In this document: in pieces, positions 53,904 through 63,170 of the stretch | How the letters are laid out: each line of letters starts with the position of its first letter | Position numbering within the stretch: position 1 is the first letter of the stretch | Source of the DNA: Lichenihabitans sp033947565 | Lineage (GTDB): Bacteria; Pseudomonadota; Alphaproteobacteria; Rhizobiales; Beijerinckiaceae | DNA length: 64,000 bases | Direction: 5' to 3' | Assembly: GCF_033947565.1 (NCBI RefSeq) | Contig: NZ_JARPVX010000011.1 | Span: 29,567-93,566 of the forward strand | Made by a program: the position numbers and the translations under genes | The notes under the pieces: generated by a model | Databases searched by the model: none | What the model saw: the letters and a program-made list of their open reading frames with translations, nothing else | What the model was told of the DNA's origin: nothing

Positions 53904-54941
53904 TCAGTCCTTCAGCTCGGCCGATTTCGCCCACAGGTTGATCTTGCCTTCCTGAGCGAAGCCGTCGATGGCGCGTAACTCCTGCTCGGAAAACTCGAGG
54001 TTCTTCACGGCCCCGGCGCAATCGACGATCTGCTCGGGCCGGCTCGCGCCGATGAGCGCCGAGGTGACGCGGCCGCCGCGCAACACCCAGGCGATGGCCA
54101 TCTGGGCGAGCGTCTGGCCGCGCCCCTGCGCGATGTCGTTCAGGCCGCGGATGCGGCGCAGGTTGTCTTCCGAGATCATCGCGGGTTTCAGGAAGCGACC
54201 TTCGGCGGCGCGGCTGTCCTTCGGCACCTCGCCCGACAGATAGCGATCGCTGAGCATGCCCTGAGCCAGGGGCGAGAACACGATCGAGCCGATGCCTTCC
54301 TGGTCGAGCGTATCCAGCAAGCCGTCGTCCTCGACCCAGCGGTTGAGCAGCGAATAGCTCGGCTGGTGGATCAGGCAAGGCGTGCCGAGGCGCTTCAGGA
54401 TGGCGGCGGCCTCGCGGGTCCGCTGCGAGTTGTAGGACGAGATGCCGACATAGAGCGCCTTGCCCTGCCGCACGATCGCGTCGAGCGCGCCCATGGTCTC
54501 CTCGAGCGGCGTCTCGGGGTCGAAACGGTGCGAATAGAAGATGTCGACATAGTCGAGCCCCATGCGGTGGAGGCTCTGGTCGAGGCTGGCCATCAGGTAT
54601 TTGCGGCTGCCCCATTCGCCATAAGGGCCGGGCCACATGTCATAGCCGGCCTTGGACGAGATGATGAGCTCGTCGCGATGGTGCTTGAAATCCTTTTGGA
54701 GGATCTCGCCGAAATGCACCTCTGCCGAGCCGGGCGGCGGGCCGTAGTTGTTGGCGAGGTCGAAATGCGTGATGCCGAGGTCAAAGGCCGTGCGGCACAT
54801 CTTCTTCATGCTGCCTGGCGAAGCGTCTTCGCCGAAATTGTGCCAAAGGCCGAACGAGACTGCGGGCAGCTTCAAGCCGCTCCGGCCGCAGCGGCGGTAA
54901 GGCATGGTTTCGTAGCGGGCGGCGGCGGGTTCGTAGCTCAT
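53904..54941 (-). CDS. Aldo/keto reductase (L-glyceraldehyde 3-phosphate reductase type)
   Basis: 345 residues. NADPH-dependent TIM barrel resembling E. coli YghZ (Gpr). Catalytic tetrad visible: Asp61 and Tyr66 (DLANNYG), Lys97 (SSKAGY) and His138 (FYSHRFD). The YghZ-type segment YDMWPGPYGEWGSRKY is present. It probably detoxifies aldehydes such as methylglyoxal (family knowledge). Stands alone between argG and the TPR gene. Confidence 0.92.
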   Translation of the reverse strand: MSYEPAAARYETMPYRRCGRSGLKLPAVSFGLWHNFGEDASPGSMKKMCRTAFDLGITHFDLANNYGPPPGSAEVHFGEILQKDFKHHRDELIISSKAGYDMWPGPYGEWGSRKYLMASLDQSLHRMGLDYVDIFYSHRFDPETPLEETMGALDAIVRQGKALYVGISSYNSQRTREAAAILKRLGTPCLIHQPSYSLLNRWVEDDGLLDTLDQEGIGSIVFSPLAQGMLSDRYLSGEVPKDSRAAEGRFLKPAMISEDNLRRIRGLNDIAQGRGQTLAQMAIAWVLRGGRVTSALIGASRPEQIVDCAGAVKNLEFSEQELRAIDGFAQEGKINLWAKSAELKD

Positions 54942-55007
54942 GGCATTCCTTGAAGGGCCGCCGGATCGAACGGCGTGGTGCTGTCCAACGCATGAGCGGG
55001 CGTGCCC

Positions 55008-55067
55008 GTTGCCTTTGCGGCAACGCTACCAACAGCGGCCGGCATGGAGCCAGCCGCTGTTGGTAGC
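55008..55067 (-). terminator. Two adjoining perfect stem-loops after argG
   Basis: Reading from argG, first comes a 15-bp perfect stem (GCTACCAACAGCGGC / GCCGCTGTTGGTAGC, 55025-55039 with 55053-55067, 13-base loop), then directly a 6-bp stem GTTGCC / GGCAAC (55008-55013 with 55019-55024). The first starts 9 bases after the stop. No T-tract; the pair probably ends the argG message or protects its 3' end. Confidence 0.65.
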
Positions 55068-55075
55068 GGCAAGGT

Positions 55076-56314
<1,239 letters not shown>

Positions 56315-56491
56315 CGCGGCGGTTCTCGGGACGGAGGACGGATACGTCCCGCCTTACAAGAGCCCGCTGGAGGCGCGCAAGGGTGACGGCGCGAGCCGAC
56401 CGCGCAAATCGAGGACAGTTTGCTGCGGATTCGAGCTTGCCGCCCGGGTCGGGATGGCGTTCACCTCGCGGCATCGCATCAGGGAGGCCCA

Positions 56492-57382
56492 ATGACCGCG
56501 CAATTGATCGACGGCAAGGCGAGCGCGGCGGCGCTGATCGCCCGCATCGCCACCGACGCGGCGCTGCTCCTCGAGACCAAGCAGGTGCGCCCCGGTCTTG
56601 CGGTGGTGATCGTCGGCGACGATCCGGCCAGCCAGGTTTATGTCGCGAACAAGAGCCGGACGGCCGAGCGTTGCGGCTTTCATTCGGTGCAACATACGCT
56701 CGGGCCCGACACCAGCGAGGTTCAGCTTCTGGCCCTGGTGGCGAAGCTCAACGCCGACCCCGCCATCCACGGCATCCTGGTGCAGCTGCCGCTGCCGAAG
56801 CAGATCGCCGCCAATGCGGTGATCCGGGCCATCGATCCGGCAAAGGATGTCGACGGCTTCCACGACATCAATGCCGGCCGCATCGCCTCCGGGGCAGCCC
56901 ACGAGGCCTTCGTGCCGTGCACGCCGGCCGGTGCCATGATCCTCATCCGCGAAGTGCTGGGCGAGGCGCTCGCGGGGAAGAACGCCGTCGTGGTGGGGCG
57001 GTCCAATATCGTCGGCAAGCCGATGGCAAGCCTGCTGCTCGCGGCCGACTGCACTGTGACGATCGCCCATTCGCGCACCGCGGACCTGCCGGCCGTGTGC
57101 CGCGGCGCCGACATCCTGGTGGCGGCCGTCGGTCGTCCCGAGCTGATTCGCGGCGACTGGGTGAAGCCGGGCGCCGTGGTGGTGGATGTCGGCATCAATC
57201 GCCTGCCGGCCGCCCCGGGCGAGGCCAAGGGCCGGCTCGTGGGCGATGTGGCCTTCGACGAGGTGGCGGCCCATGCGGCCGCGATCACCCCCGTGCCGGG
57301 CGGCGTCGGGCCGATGACGATTGCGTTGTTGATGCTCAACACCTTGACGTCGGCTTGCCGCCACGCCGGCGTGGCGATCTAG
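56492..57382 (+). CDS. folD: Methylene-THF dehydrogenase/cyclohydrolase
   Basis: 296 residues. Bifunctional enzyme of one-carbon metabolism interconverting methylene-, methenyl- and formyl-tetrahydrofolate. The catalytic lysine is in YVANKSRTAE; other motifs are HGILVQLPLPKQI, VVGRSNIVGKPMA and the C-terminal TPVPGGVGPMTIALL. The ATG at 56492 follows an AGGGAGG site. Confidence 0.97.
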   Translation: MTAQLIDGKASAAALIARIATDAALLLETKQVRPGLAVVIVGDDPASQVYVANKSRTAERCGFHSVQHTLGPDTSEVQLLALVAKLNADPAIHGILVQLPLPKQIAANAVIRAIDPAKDVDGFHDINAGRIASGAAHEAFVPCTPAGAMILIREVLGEALAGKNAVVVGRSNIVGKPMASLLLAADCTVTIAHSRTADLPAVCRGADILVAAVGRPELIRGDWVKPGAVVVDVGINRLPAAPGEAKGRLVGDVAFDEVAAHAAAITPVPGGVGPMTIALLMLNTLTSACRHAGVAI

Positions 57383-57508
57383 CCCGTCTGGCCCGCGGCC
57401 CGATCCATGTCGGGTTCTTGCGGATGGGGGTGGGGGCCGCCCCGTGACGCGGACGCCGCATCCCGCTAAGCCAATCACCCTGCAGCACCCGCCCCGAAAG
57501 GACCCGGC

Positions 57509-58117
57509 ATGACCACAGCCAATCACCGCACGTCAGATTATCCGGTCGATCCGCTGTTCCTGGAGCGATGGTCGCCCCGAGCCTTTTCGGGCGCCGCCAT
57601 GCCCGAAACGGACCTTCTGTCGATGATCGAAGCCGCCCGCTGGGCTGCCTCGGCCTATAATTCACAGCCTTGGAGCTTCCTTTACGCGCTGCGCGACACG
57701 GAGGCCTGGCCGAAATTCCTGGACCTGCTGGTGCCGTTCAACCTTAGCTGGGCCGAACACGCGGCGGCCGTCGTCATCGTGGTGTCGAACTCGTTGATGG
57801 TGCCGCCCGGCAGGGACAAGCCGGTGCCCTCGCACAGCCATTCCTTCGACACCGGCATGGCGACCGCCCAATTCGTGTTGCAGGGCACGAAGCTCGGCTA
57901 TCACAGCCATGGTATGGTGGGCTTGGACATGGAGCGCGCTTTCGCGGAGCTCAACGTGCCGGTTGGTCACCGGGTCGAAGCCGCCTTCGCGGTGGGCCGT
58001 ATCGGCGAGAGGTCGAGCTTGCCCGACGCCTTGCAGGCGCGCGAGCAACCGAGCAATCGCAACGCAATCAGCAGCATCGCCCTGAACGGCGGCTTCCCGG
58101 CACCCGGCGCCGCCTGA
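57509..58117 (+). CDS. Nitroreductase-family protein
   Basis: 202 residues, FMN-binding fold. Typical features are the N-terminal RWSPRAFSG (flavin phosphate contact), AARWAASAYNSQPWSF and a C-terminal AVGRIGERSSLPDALQARE. Natural substrate unknown; members reduce quinones or nitro compounds. The ATG follows GAAAGGACC. Confidence 0.9.
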   Translation: MTTANHRTSDYPVDPLFLERWSPRAFSGAAMPETDLLSMIEAARWAASAYNSQPWSFLYALRDTEAWPKFLDLLVPFNLSWAEHAAAVVIVVSNSLMVPPGRDKPVPSHSHSFDTGMATAQFVLQGTKLGYHSHGMVGLDMERAFAELNVPVGHRVEAAFAVGRIGERSSLPDALQAREQPSNRNAISSIALNGGFPAPGAA

Positions 58118-58171
58118 ACGGAATTCGATCGAGGCCGGCCGGGCACCGCGGTGCGCTGACCGGCCATGCGA

Positions 58172-58663
58172 TCACGCTGTCCGCTTGCGACGGCTACGGC
58201 CAAGCGCTGCGACGACCAGCAACGCAGCGCCGAACAAGGGCAGGCTCGGCGGAAGCGGCACGGTCCCGACGGTCGTCGATCCTTGGCCGCCGTTGCCGCC
58301 TGTCACCAAGGTGGAAGGGCCATTCGAATCCGAGCCAAGCGAAGACGATTGCAGCGCGACCGCAAGACTTCGCGACGAAGGCGTCGAAGTCTCCGACTGT
58401 CCGTCGGATTGAGGAGCGACTGTGGTGACCGCTGCGGTGGAATCGACGATCGGGCTCGCTTGTGTTGCAGCATGCGAGCCGAGATCGCCGTCATCCGTAC
58501 GGATCACGTCGGTCGTGTAGCCGTTGCGCTCGAATTGCGCGATCGCATCGCGGCTGAAGATGCTGGCGGTGGTCGACCCCGTAGAGGTGATGGTCAGCGC
58601 CTGAGCCGAGGTGAACGTCGTGGCCGCGGCCAGAGAAATGCCTGCTAAAAGATTAATACGCAT
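58172..58663 (-). CDS. Secreted protein with a VPLPA-CTERM-like sorting tail
   Basis: 163 residues: signal peptide (INLLAGISLAAATTFTSAQA), a Ser/Thr/Gly-rich middle without cysteine, and a C-terminal VPLPPSLPLFGAALLV helix followed by GRSRRKR. Motif, helix, then basic tail is the PEP-CTERM/VPLPA-CTERM layout recognised by exosortases, so the protein is probably processed and displayed on the surface (inference). No exosortase lies in the window. The ATG at 58663 is chosen because it starts the signal. Divergent from the glycine-zipper gene. Confidence 0.72.
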   Translation of the reverse strand: MRINLLAGISLAAATTFTSAQALTITSTGSTTASIFSRDAIAQFERNGYTTDVIRTDDGDLGSHAATQASPIVDSTAAVTTVAPQSDGQSETSTPSSRSLAVALQSSSLGSDSNGPSTLVTGGNGGQGSTTVGTVPLPPSLPLFGAALLVVAALGRSRRKRTA

Positions 58664-58802
58664 TGAACGAATTACATCCACTACGGTGCCGATCTGGCGC
58701 AGCATTGAGCCCCTCGTTTTAATTGGCGCAAGCAGTGGCTGGATTAAAGGTTAATTTACCAATGGTTAGACGACCAACGGCGTCGGGCAACTCGTCTTCC
58801 TC

Positions 58803-58828
58803 GGAACCTTACCGCCGCCTGCGACGTT
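58803..58828 (+). promoter_or_regulatory. Candidate EcfG-type general-stress promoter
   Basis: GGAAC at 58803-58807 and CGTT at 58825-58828 with a 17-base spacer match the consensus GGAAC-N16/17-CGTT of alphaproteobacterial EcfG sigma factors. The start codon of the small glycine-zipper gene lies 28 bases beyond the -10 box, a fitting distance. No other gene in the window showed such a match in its upstream region by eye. Confidence 0.65.
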
Positions 58829-58856
58829 CGACCGCAACATACCGGGAGAACTGACC

Positions 58857-59153
58857 ATGATTTTCAACAAGGCCCTGATGCTGGGCGGCCTGCTGGTTGC
58901 CTTGTCGACCCCCACCTTCGCGCAGAACGCGGCAGCCGTAGGGGCGGCCGACGGGGCTGCGGCCGGCGGGGCGGTTGGGGCACTGGTCGGTGGCGTCACA
59001 GGTGCCGCCGTTGGCACGGCCGCGGGCGTCACCGGTGCCATCGTAGGGGCTCCGGCGGTCGAGCCGGTTCCGCCGACCACGACGCGCCGCTCGACCTGCG
59101 TGACTGCGGCCGACGGATCGCAGCGTTGCGACAGCGTTGAAACCACGAATTGA
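58857..59153 (+). CDS. Small secreted glycine-zipper protein
   Basis: 98 residues. Signal peptide (about 1-22, ending TFAQ). The next 45 residues are Gly/Ala/Val repeats (GAAAGGAVGALVGGVTGAAV) typical of glycine-zipper segments that insert in or associate with membranes, and two cysteines follow in RSTCVTAADGSQRCDS. Ribosome site GGGAG precedes the ATG. Preceded by an EcfG-type promoter and followed by stem-loops, so it looks like a single-gene stress transcript. Long antisense frames cover it but are composition shadows. Confidence 0.75.
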   Translation: MIFNKALMLGGLLVALSTPTFAQNAAAVGAADGAAAGGAVGALVGGVTGAAVGTAAGVTGAIVGAPAVEPVPPTTTRRSTCVTAADGSQRCDSVETTN

Positions 59154-59159
59154 GCCTTT

Positions 59160-59194
59160 GAAGTAGTCTGGTTCTTGCTCAACCAGACTACTTC
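59160..59194 (+). terminator. Perfect 14-bp stem-loop after the glycine-zipper gene
   Basis: GAAGTAGTCTGGTT / AACCAGACTACTTC around CTTGCTC, beginning 7 bases after the stop. Strong and unusually A/T-containing for this genome. No long T-tract follows, but the position fits a terminator for the small gene. Confidence 0.75.
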
Positions 59195-59224
59195 TAGCAT
59201 CCCTTCTCGGTCGGCTGCCCGATC

Positions 59225-59249
59225 GGGCCAAATGGTTCCCATTTGGCCC
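59225..59249. repeat. Second perfect inverted repeat, 11-bp arms
   Basis: GGGCCAAATGG / CCATTTGGCCC with a TTC loop, 30 bases after the preceding stem-loop. It could be a back-up terminator or an operator for the downstream luciferase-like gene starting at 59376. Nothing else is seen between 59250 and 59375. Confidence 0.6.
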
Positions 59250-59375
59250 TGACAGCCTCTAGTGGCGCGGCGTTTCAAACGCTGCGCCCGGACGGCTGGG
59301 CTTGCACAACGCTGAGGTAAGGGCGATGTAGGACCTCAGAAGCCGGTCCCCGGTCTGAGGGTTAAGGAGTCGTCC

Positions 59376-60386
59376 ATGCCCGCGCTGTCGATCCTCGATC
59401 TCGCCCCCGTGCCCGAGGGCTTCGGCCCTGGGGATGCCCTGCGCAACTCCCTCGATCTGGCCCAACATGCGGAACGCTGGGGCTACCAGCGTTTCTGGGT
59501 GGCCGAGCATCACAACATGATCGGCATCGCCAGCGCCGCTACGTCGGTGGTGGTCGGGTTCCTGGCAGGCGGGACATCCCGCATCCGGGTCGGGTCCGGG
59601 GGCATTATGTTGCCGAACCATTCGCCCTTAGTGATCGCCGAGCAATTCGGGACTTTGGCGTCGTTATATCCCGGCCGCATCGATCTGGGCCTCGGACGCG
59701 CTCCCGGCACCGACCAACGCACCCTGCGGGCCTTGCGTCGCGACCCCGCCGCCTCCGACAGTTTCCCCCAGGATGTCCTCGAATTGCAGGCACTATTGGC
59801 GCCGGCCCAGGACGGGCAGGCCATCCAGGCGGTGCCGGGCGCCGGCACCGAGGTGCCGTTATGGATTCTCGGGTCGAGCTTGTTTGGGGCACAATTGGCC
59901 GGGATGCTCGGCTTGCCCTACACCTTTGCGTCGCATTTCGCGCCCGAGGCGCTGCTGCCCGCCCTGCAAGCCTATCGGGCCCGGTTCGAGCCTTCCGAGC
60001 AATTGGCGCGGCCGCACGCGATGGCGGGCATCAACGTCATTGCGGCCGACACGGACGCGGAGGCGGTGCGGTTGTTCACCTCGGTGCAGCAGCAATTCGC
60101 CAATATGGTGCGCGGCACGCGTGGCAAGCTGCAATGCCCCATTGCCGATATCGAGAGCTATTGGATGCCGATCGAAAAGCAGCAGGCATCACGCATGCTG
60201 CATTATTCGGTAGTCGGCTCGCCAGAGACGGTGCGCCGCGGCCTGCAGGATTTCGCGGCCCAGACCGGCGTCGACGAACTGATGGTGGTGTCGGCTATTC
60301 ACGATCACACGGCGCGGCTGCGCTCCTACGAAATCGTCAGCCAGCTCGCGCCGGCCCTCCAGGAGGCGCCCCGCCTGGTGGCCTGA
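59376..60386 (+). CDS. LLM-class flavin-dependent oxidoreductase
   Basis: 336 residues, luciferase-like monooxygenase fold. Features: HAERWGYQRFWVAEHHNMIG at the start, GGIMLPNHSPLVIAEQFGTL and LYPGRIDLGLGRAPGTD in the centre. The group is the widespread 'MsnO8-type' subgroup using FMN; substrate unknown. A GGTTAAGGAG site precedes the ATG. It converges on the MAPEG gene with a 2-base gap. Confidence 0.92.
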   Translation: MPALSILDLAPVPEGFGPGDALRNSLDLAQHAERWGYQRFWVAEHHNMIGIASAATSVVVGFLAGGTSRIRVGSGGIMLPNHSPLVIAEQFGTLASLYPGRIDLGLGRAPGTDQRTLRALRRDPAASDSFPQDVLELQALLAPAQDGQAIQAVPGAGTEVPLWILGSSLFGAQLAGMLGLPYTFASHFAPEALLPALQAYRARFEPSEQLARPHAMAGINVIAADTDAEAVRLFTSVQQQFANMVRGTRGKLQCPIADIESYWMPIEKQQASRMLHYSVVGSPETVRRGLQDFAAQTGVDELMVVSAIHDHTARLRSYEIVSQLAPALQEAPRLVA

Positions 60387-60388
60387 GA

Positions 60389-60787
60389 TCAGGCCGGATG
60401 CAGCACGGCAACCAGCATCAGCGCCAAGCCGACCAGTGACACGAGCCAGCACAGCGATCGCAAATAGGGGATGCCGGCCGCATAAAGCGGCACGTAGACG
60501 ATGCGAGCCACCAGGTAGAGCCAGCAACCCCAGGCCGTCAGCGTGCCGTCGCGCCCCGCCACGTGGGCGATCAGAACCGCAGCGGCGAAGAGCGGCAATG
60601 TTTCAAACAAGTTCTGTTGCGCCCGCTTCAAGCGGGCCGTGACCGGACGCATCGGCGGTCCGTCGCCATCACGAGCGCCGGTGTTGTAGGCGACGCCGGT
60701 TTCCTGCGTGCGCAAGTGCGAAGGCAGCAGGATCTGCACGATGGCCAGCACCAGGGTCCAGGCCAGCAGGGTCAATTCGAGCGTCAT
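60389..60787 (-). CDS. MAPEG-family membrane protein
   Basis: 132 residues with four hydrophobic helices. Matches the MAPEG family (eicosanoid and glutathione metabolism related): RLKRAQQNLFETLPLFAAAV and YLVARIVYVPLYAAGIPYLR are the typical segments. Bacterial roles are mostly unknown. It lies 22 bases downstream of eutC on the same strand and may be co-transcribed. Confidence 0.9.
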   Translation of the reverse strand: MTLELTLLAWTLVLAIVQILLPSHLRTQETGVAYNTGARDGDGPPMRPVTARLKRAQQNLFETLPLFAAAVLIAHVAGRDGTLTAWGCWLYLVARIVYVPLYAAGIPYLRSLCWLVSLVGLALMLVAVLHPA

Positions 60788-60809
60788 GTCGGGTCCGGGT
60801 GCCGCGACG

Positions 60810-61607
60810 TCAGGGCAGGGCGCGGACCCCGCCCGGCGGCAGAACCTCGATATCCCGGCTCTCGTCCTTCAGCGCAACCCCCGTCTCGCCGCGGCGCAGC
60901 GCCTCTCCCATCAGCCAGAGGATCGCCTCGGCGGCCCGCGCGGGCGACAGGCCGGCGGCCCGGATGTTCGAGATGCAATTGCGTTCGTTGTCGCGCCGCC
61001 CCGGTCGTGGCTCATAGGTCAGATAGGCGCCAAGCGAATCCGGCGACGACAAGCCCGGTCGCTCGCCGATCAACACCAGGGCCAGCCGAGCCTCGAGGGC
61101 GCCGCCGACCGCGTCCCCGAGCGCCACGCGGGCCTGGGTCGCGATCGTCAAAGGCGCCAGGCGCAAACCGCGTCGAACCACCTGCGGCAGCAGCGCCGCC
61201 AGCAGCGGCTCCACCTGGGTGTGGATGGCGGTGGCCGACAGGCCATCCGCAACCACGACCGCGAGGTCGCATCCGTGCGCGTCCGTCATCGCGACGAGCC
61301 GTTCGGTTTCGCCGGCGCCGAGCCGGCGCCCCAGGTCCGGGCGCCGCAGGTAGGTGGCGCGATCGCCGGCCGCGCTGTTGACCGCGACACTCGTATGTCC
61401 GAGCCGGGCGATGGCGGCTTCGACGAGGCTGCGATCCAGCACCGCATGAACGGCATCGCGGGCCAGGGCATGGGCATGGCCGAAGCGCAGCACTTCTTGG
61501 GTCGGCAGCGAGGCGCCCGTGCGGCCGAGCGCCACGCGGGCGGGCGTCAGGCTGCGCAAGGCGTTCCAGGCGTCTCCCCCGGCGGGGACGTCGAGGTCGT
61601 CGCTCAT
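60810..61607 (-). CDS. eutC: Ethanolamine ammonia-lyase, small subunit
   Basis: 265 residues. With EutB forms the adenosylcobalamin-dependent enzyme that splits ethanolamine into acetaldehyde and ammonia. Motifs include TPARVALGRTGASLPTQEVL, VVVADGLSATAIH and GERPGLSSPDSLGAYLTYEP. The ATG overlaps the eutB stop (ATGA). Other eut genes, microcompartment shell genes and the reactivating factor eutA are absent here. Confidence 0.95.
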   Translation of the reverse strand: MSDDLDVPAGGDAWNALRSLTPARVALGRTGASLPTQEVLRFGHAHALARDAVHAVLDRSLVEAAIARLGHTSVAVNSAAGDRATYLRRPDLGRRLGAGETERLVAMTDAHGCDLAVVVADGLSATAIHTQVEPLLAALLPQVVRRGLRLAPLTIATQARVALGDAVGGALEARLALVLIGERPGLSSPDSLGAYLTYEPRPGRRDNERNCISNIRAAGLSPARAAEAILWLMGEALRRGETGVALKDESRDIEVLPPGGVRALP

Positions 61608-62995
61608 GCGGCGCGGGGCCGGGGCATGGCGCCGAGGAGATGCGTTGCGTCCGCCGGGGGCGACAAGCGTCCCGTCGCGTCGCTCAGGCCGGTGCGATGC
61701 AGCCATTGCTCGAATTCCGGCGCCCGTCGCAGCCCCAGCACCTCGCGCAGGAACAGTGCGTCGTGGAAGGAGGTCGACTGGTAGTTCAGCATGACGTCGT
61801 CGCTGCCCGGGATGCCCATGATGAACGACACGCCCGCCGTGCCCAGCAAGGTCAGCAGCGTGTCCATGTCGTCCTGATCGGCTTCCGCGTGATTGGTGTG
61901 GCAGATGTCGCAGCCGAGCGGCAGCCCCATCAGCTTGCCGCAGAAATGGTCCTCGAGGCCGGCCCGGATGATCTGCTTGCCGTCGTACAGATATTCCGGG
62001 CCGATGAACCCCACCACCGTGTTGACCAGCAGCGGCTCGAAGGCGCGGGCCACCGCATAGGCGCGCGCCTCGCAGGTCTGCTGGTCGACGCCGCCATGCG
62101 CGTCGGCCGAAAGCGCCGAGCCCTGGCCGGTTTCGAAATACATGACGTTATCGCCAAGGCTGCCTCGCTTCAGGCTGCGGCCGGCTTCGAGGCCCTCGCG
62201 CAAGATGCCGAGGTTCACGCCAAACGATTCATTGGCCGATTGCGTGCCGGCGATCGACTGAAACACGAGGTCCACCGGCACGCCACGTTCGATCAATTGC
62301 ACCGAGGTGGTGACATGGGTCAGCACGCAGGCCTGGGTCGGGATGGCGAGGCGGGTGATGATCTCGTCGAGCAGTCGGCACAGATCGCCCAGCACTGCAA
62401 CATTATCGGAAGCCGGGTTGATGCCGATCACGGCATCGCCGCTGCCTAATGATAGTCCGTCGATCACAGACGCCGCGATACCTCTGGCATCGTCGGTGGG
62501 GTGGTTCGGTTGCAGCCGTGTCGCCATCGTCCTGCGCAGCCCGATCGTGTTACGGAAGCGCGTCACCACCTCCACCTTGCGGGCCACCGCGATCAGGTCC
62601 TGGTTGCGCATGATCTTGGAGACGGCAGCCACCATCTCGGGTGTCAGCCCCGGGGCAAGATTTTGCAACGCGTGCGGCGTGGCAGCGTCGGACAGCAGCC
62701 AGTCGCGAAATTCTCCGACAGTCAGGTGCGCGATGGGGTGGAAGGCGGACGCGTCATGCCCGTCGAGGATGAGGCGCGTCACCTCGTCGGCCTCATAGGG
62801 GATAAACGTTTCGGTCAGGAAGCTGCGGAGTGGCACATTGGCCAGACATAGTCGCGCCACGGCGCGTTCCTCGCCGCTCGCTGCGGCGATCCCGGCGAGG
62901 CTGTCGCCCGAGCGCTCGGGCGAAGCCTTTGCCATCAGGCATTTTAGGTCATCGAAGCGCCAGAGCGTGCCGCCCGCCGTTTGCGTATATCCCAT
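61604..62995 (-). CDS. eutB: Ethanolamine ammonia-lyase, large subunit
   Basis: 463 residues, TIM barrel carrying the active site. Typical stretches are SKIMRNQDLIAVARKVEVV, RLQPNHPTDDARGIAASV, and the substrate/cobalamin region DNVMYFETGQGSALSADAHG and CDICHTNHAEADQDD. The ATG at 62995 (MGYTQTAGG) is chosen over an in-frame start at 63184 because the latter's 63 extra residues are not conserved. Divergent from the HTH gene at 63171 with 175 bases between. Confidence 0.95.
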   Translation of the reverse strand: MGYTQTAGGTLWRFDDLKCLMAKASPERSGDSLAGIAAASGEERAVARLCLANVPLRSFLTETFIPYEADEVTRLILDGHDASAFHPIAHLTVGEFRDWLLSDAATPHALQNLAPGLTPEMVAAVSKIMRNQDLIAVARKVEVVTRFRNTIGLRRTMATRLQPNHPTDDARGIAASVIDGLSLGSGDAVIGINPASDNVAVLGDLCRLLDEIITRLAIPTQACVLTHVTTSVQLIERGVPVDLVFQSIAGTQSANESFGVNLGILREGLEAGRSLKRGSLGDNVMYFETGQGSALSADAHGGVDQQTCEARAYAVARAFEPLLVNTVVGFIGPEYLYDGKQIIRAGLEDHFCGKLMGLPLGCDICHTNHAEADQDDMDTLLTLLGTAGVSFIMGIPGSDDVMLNYQSTSFHDALFLREVLGLRRAPEFEQWLHRTGLSDATGRLSPPADATHLLGAMPRPRAA

Positions 62996-63170
62996 GCCGG
63001 CGCCCTCCCGATTGCGCCGCGTCGAGTGTAGTGGAGGCCGCGCATGACCTGAAGCGCAGAAAATGGGCGTGGTCGCCCGAGACGTGCCTGAGTTTCCCTT
63101 TTGTTCTTGCGCCGTCGAGACCGCATCCCTAGATTCCGAAAAACACTGGACAAGCATTGGGCAGGCAATC

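Noticed and set aside
58766..59278. Minus-strand frames covering the glycine-zipper gene
   Set aside because: Low-complexity Ala/Pro/Thr and Arg-rich translations mirror the Gly/Ala repeats of the plus strand. The plus frame has a signal peptide, ribosome site and promoter.
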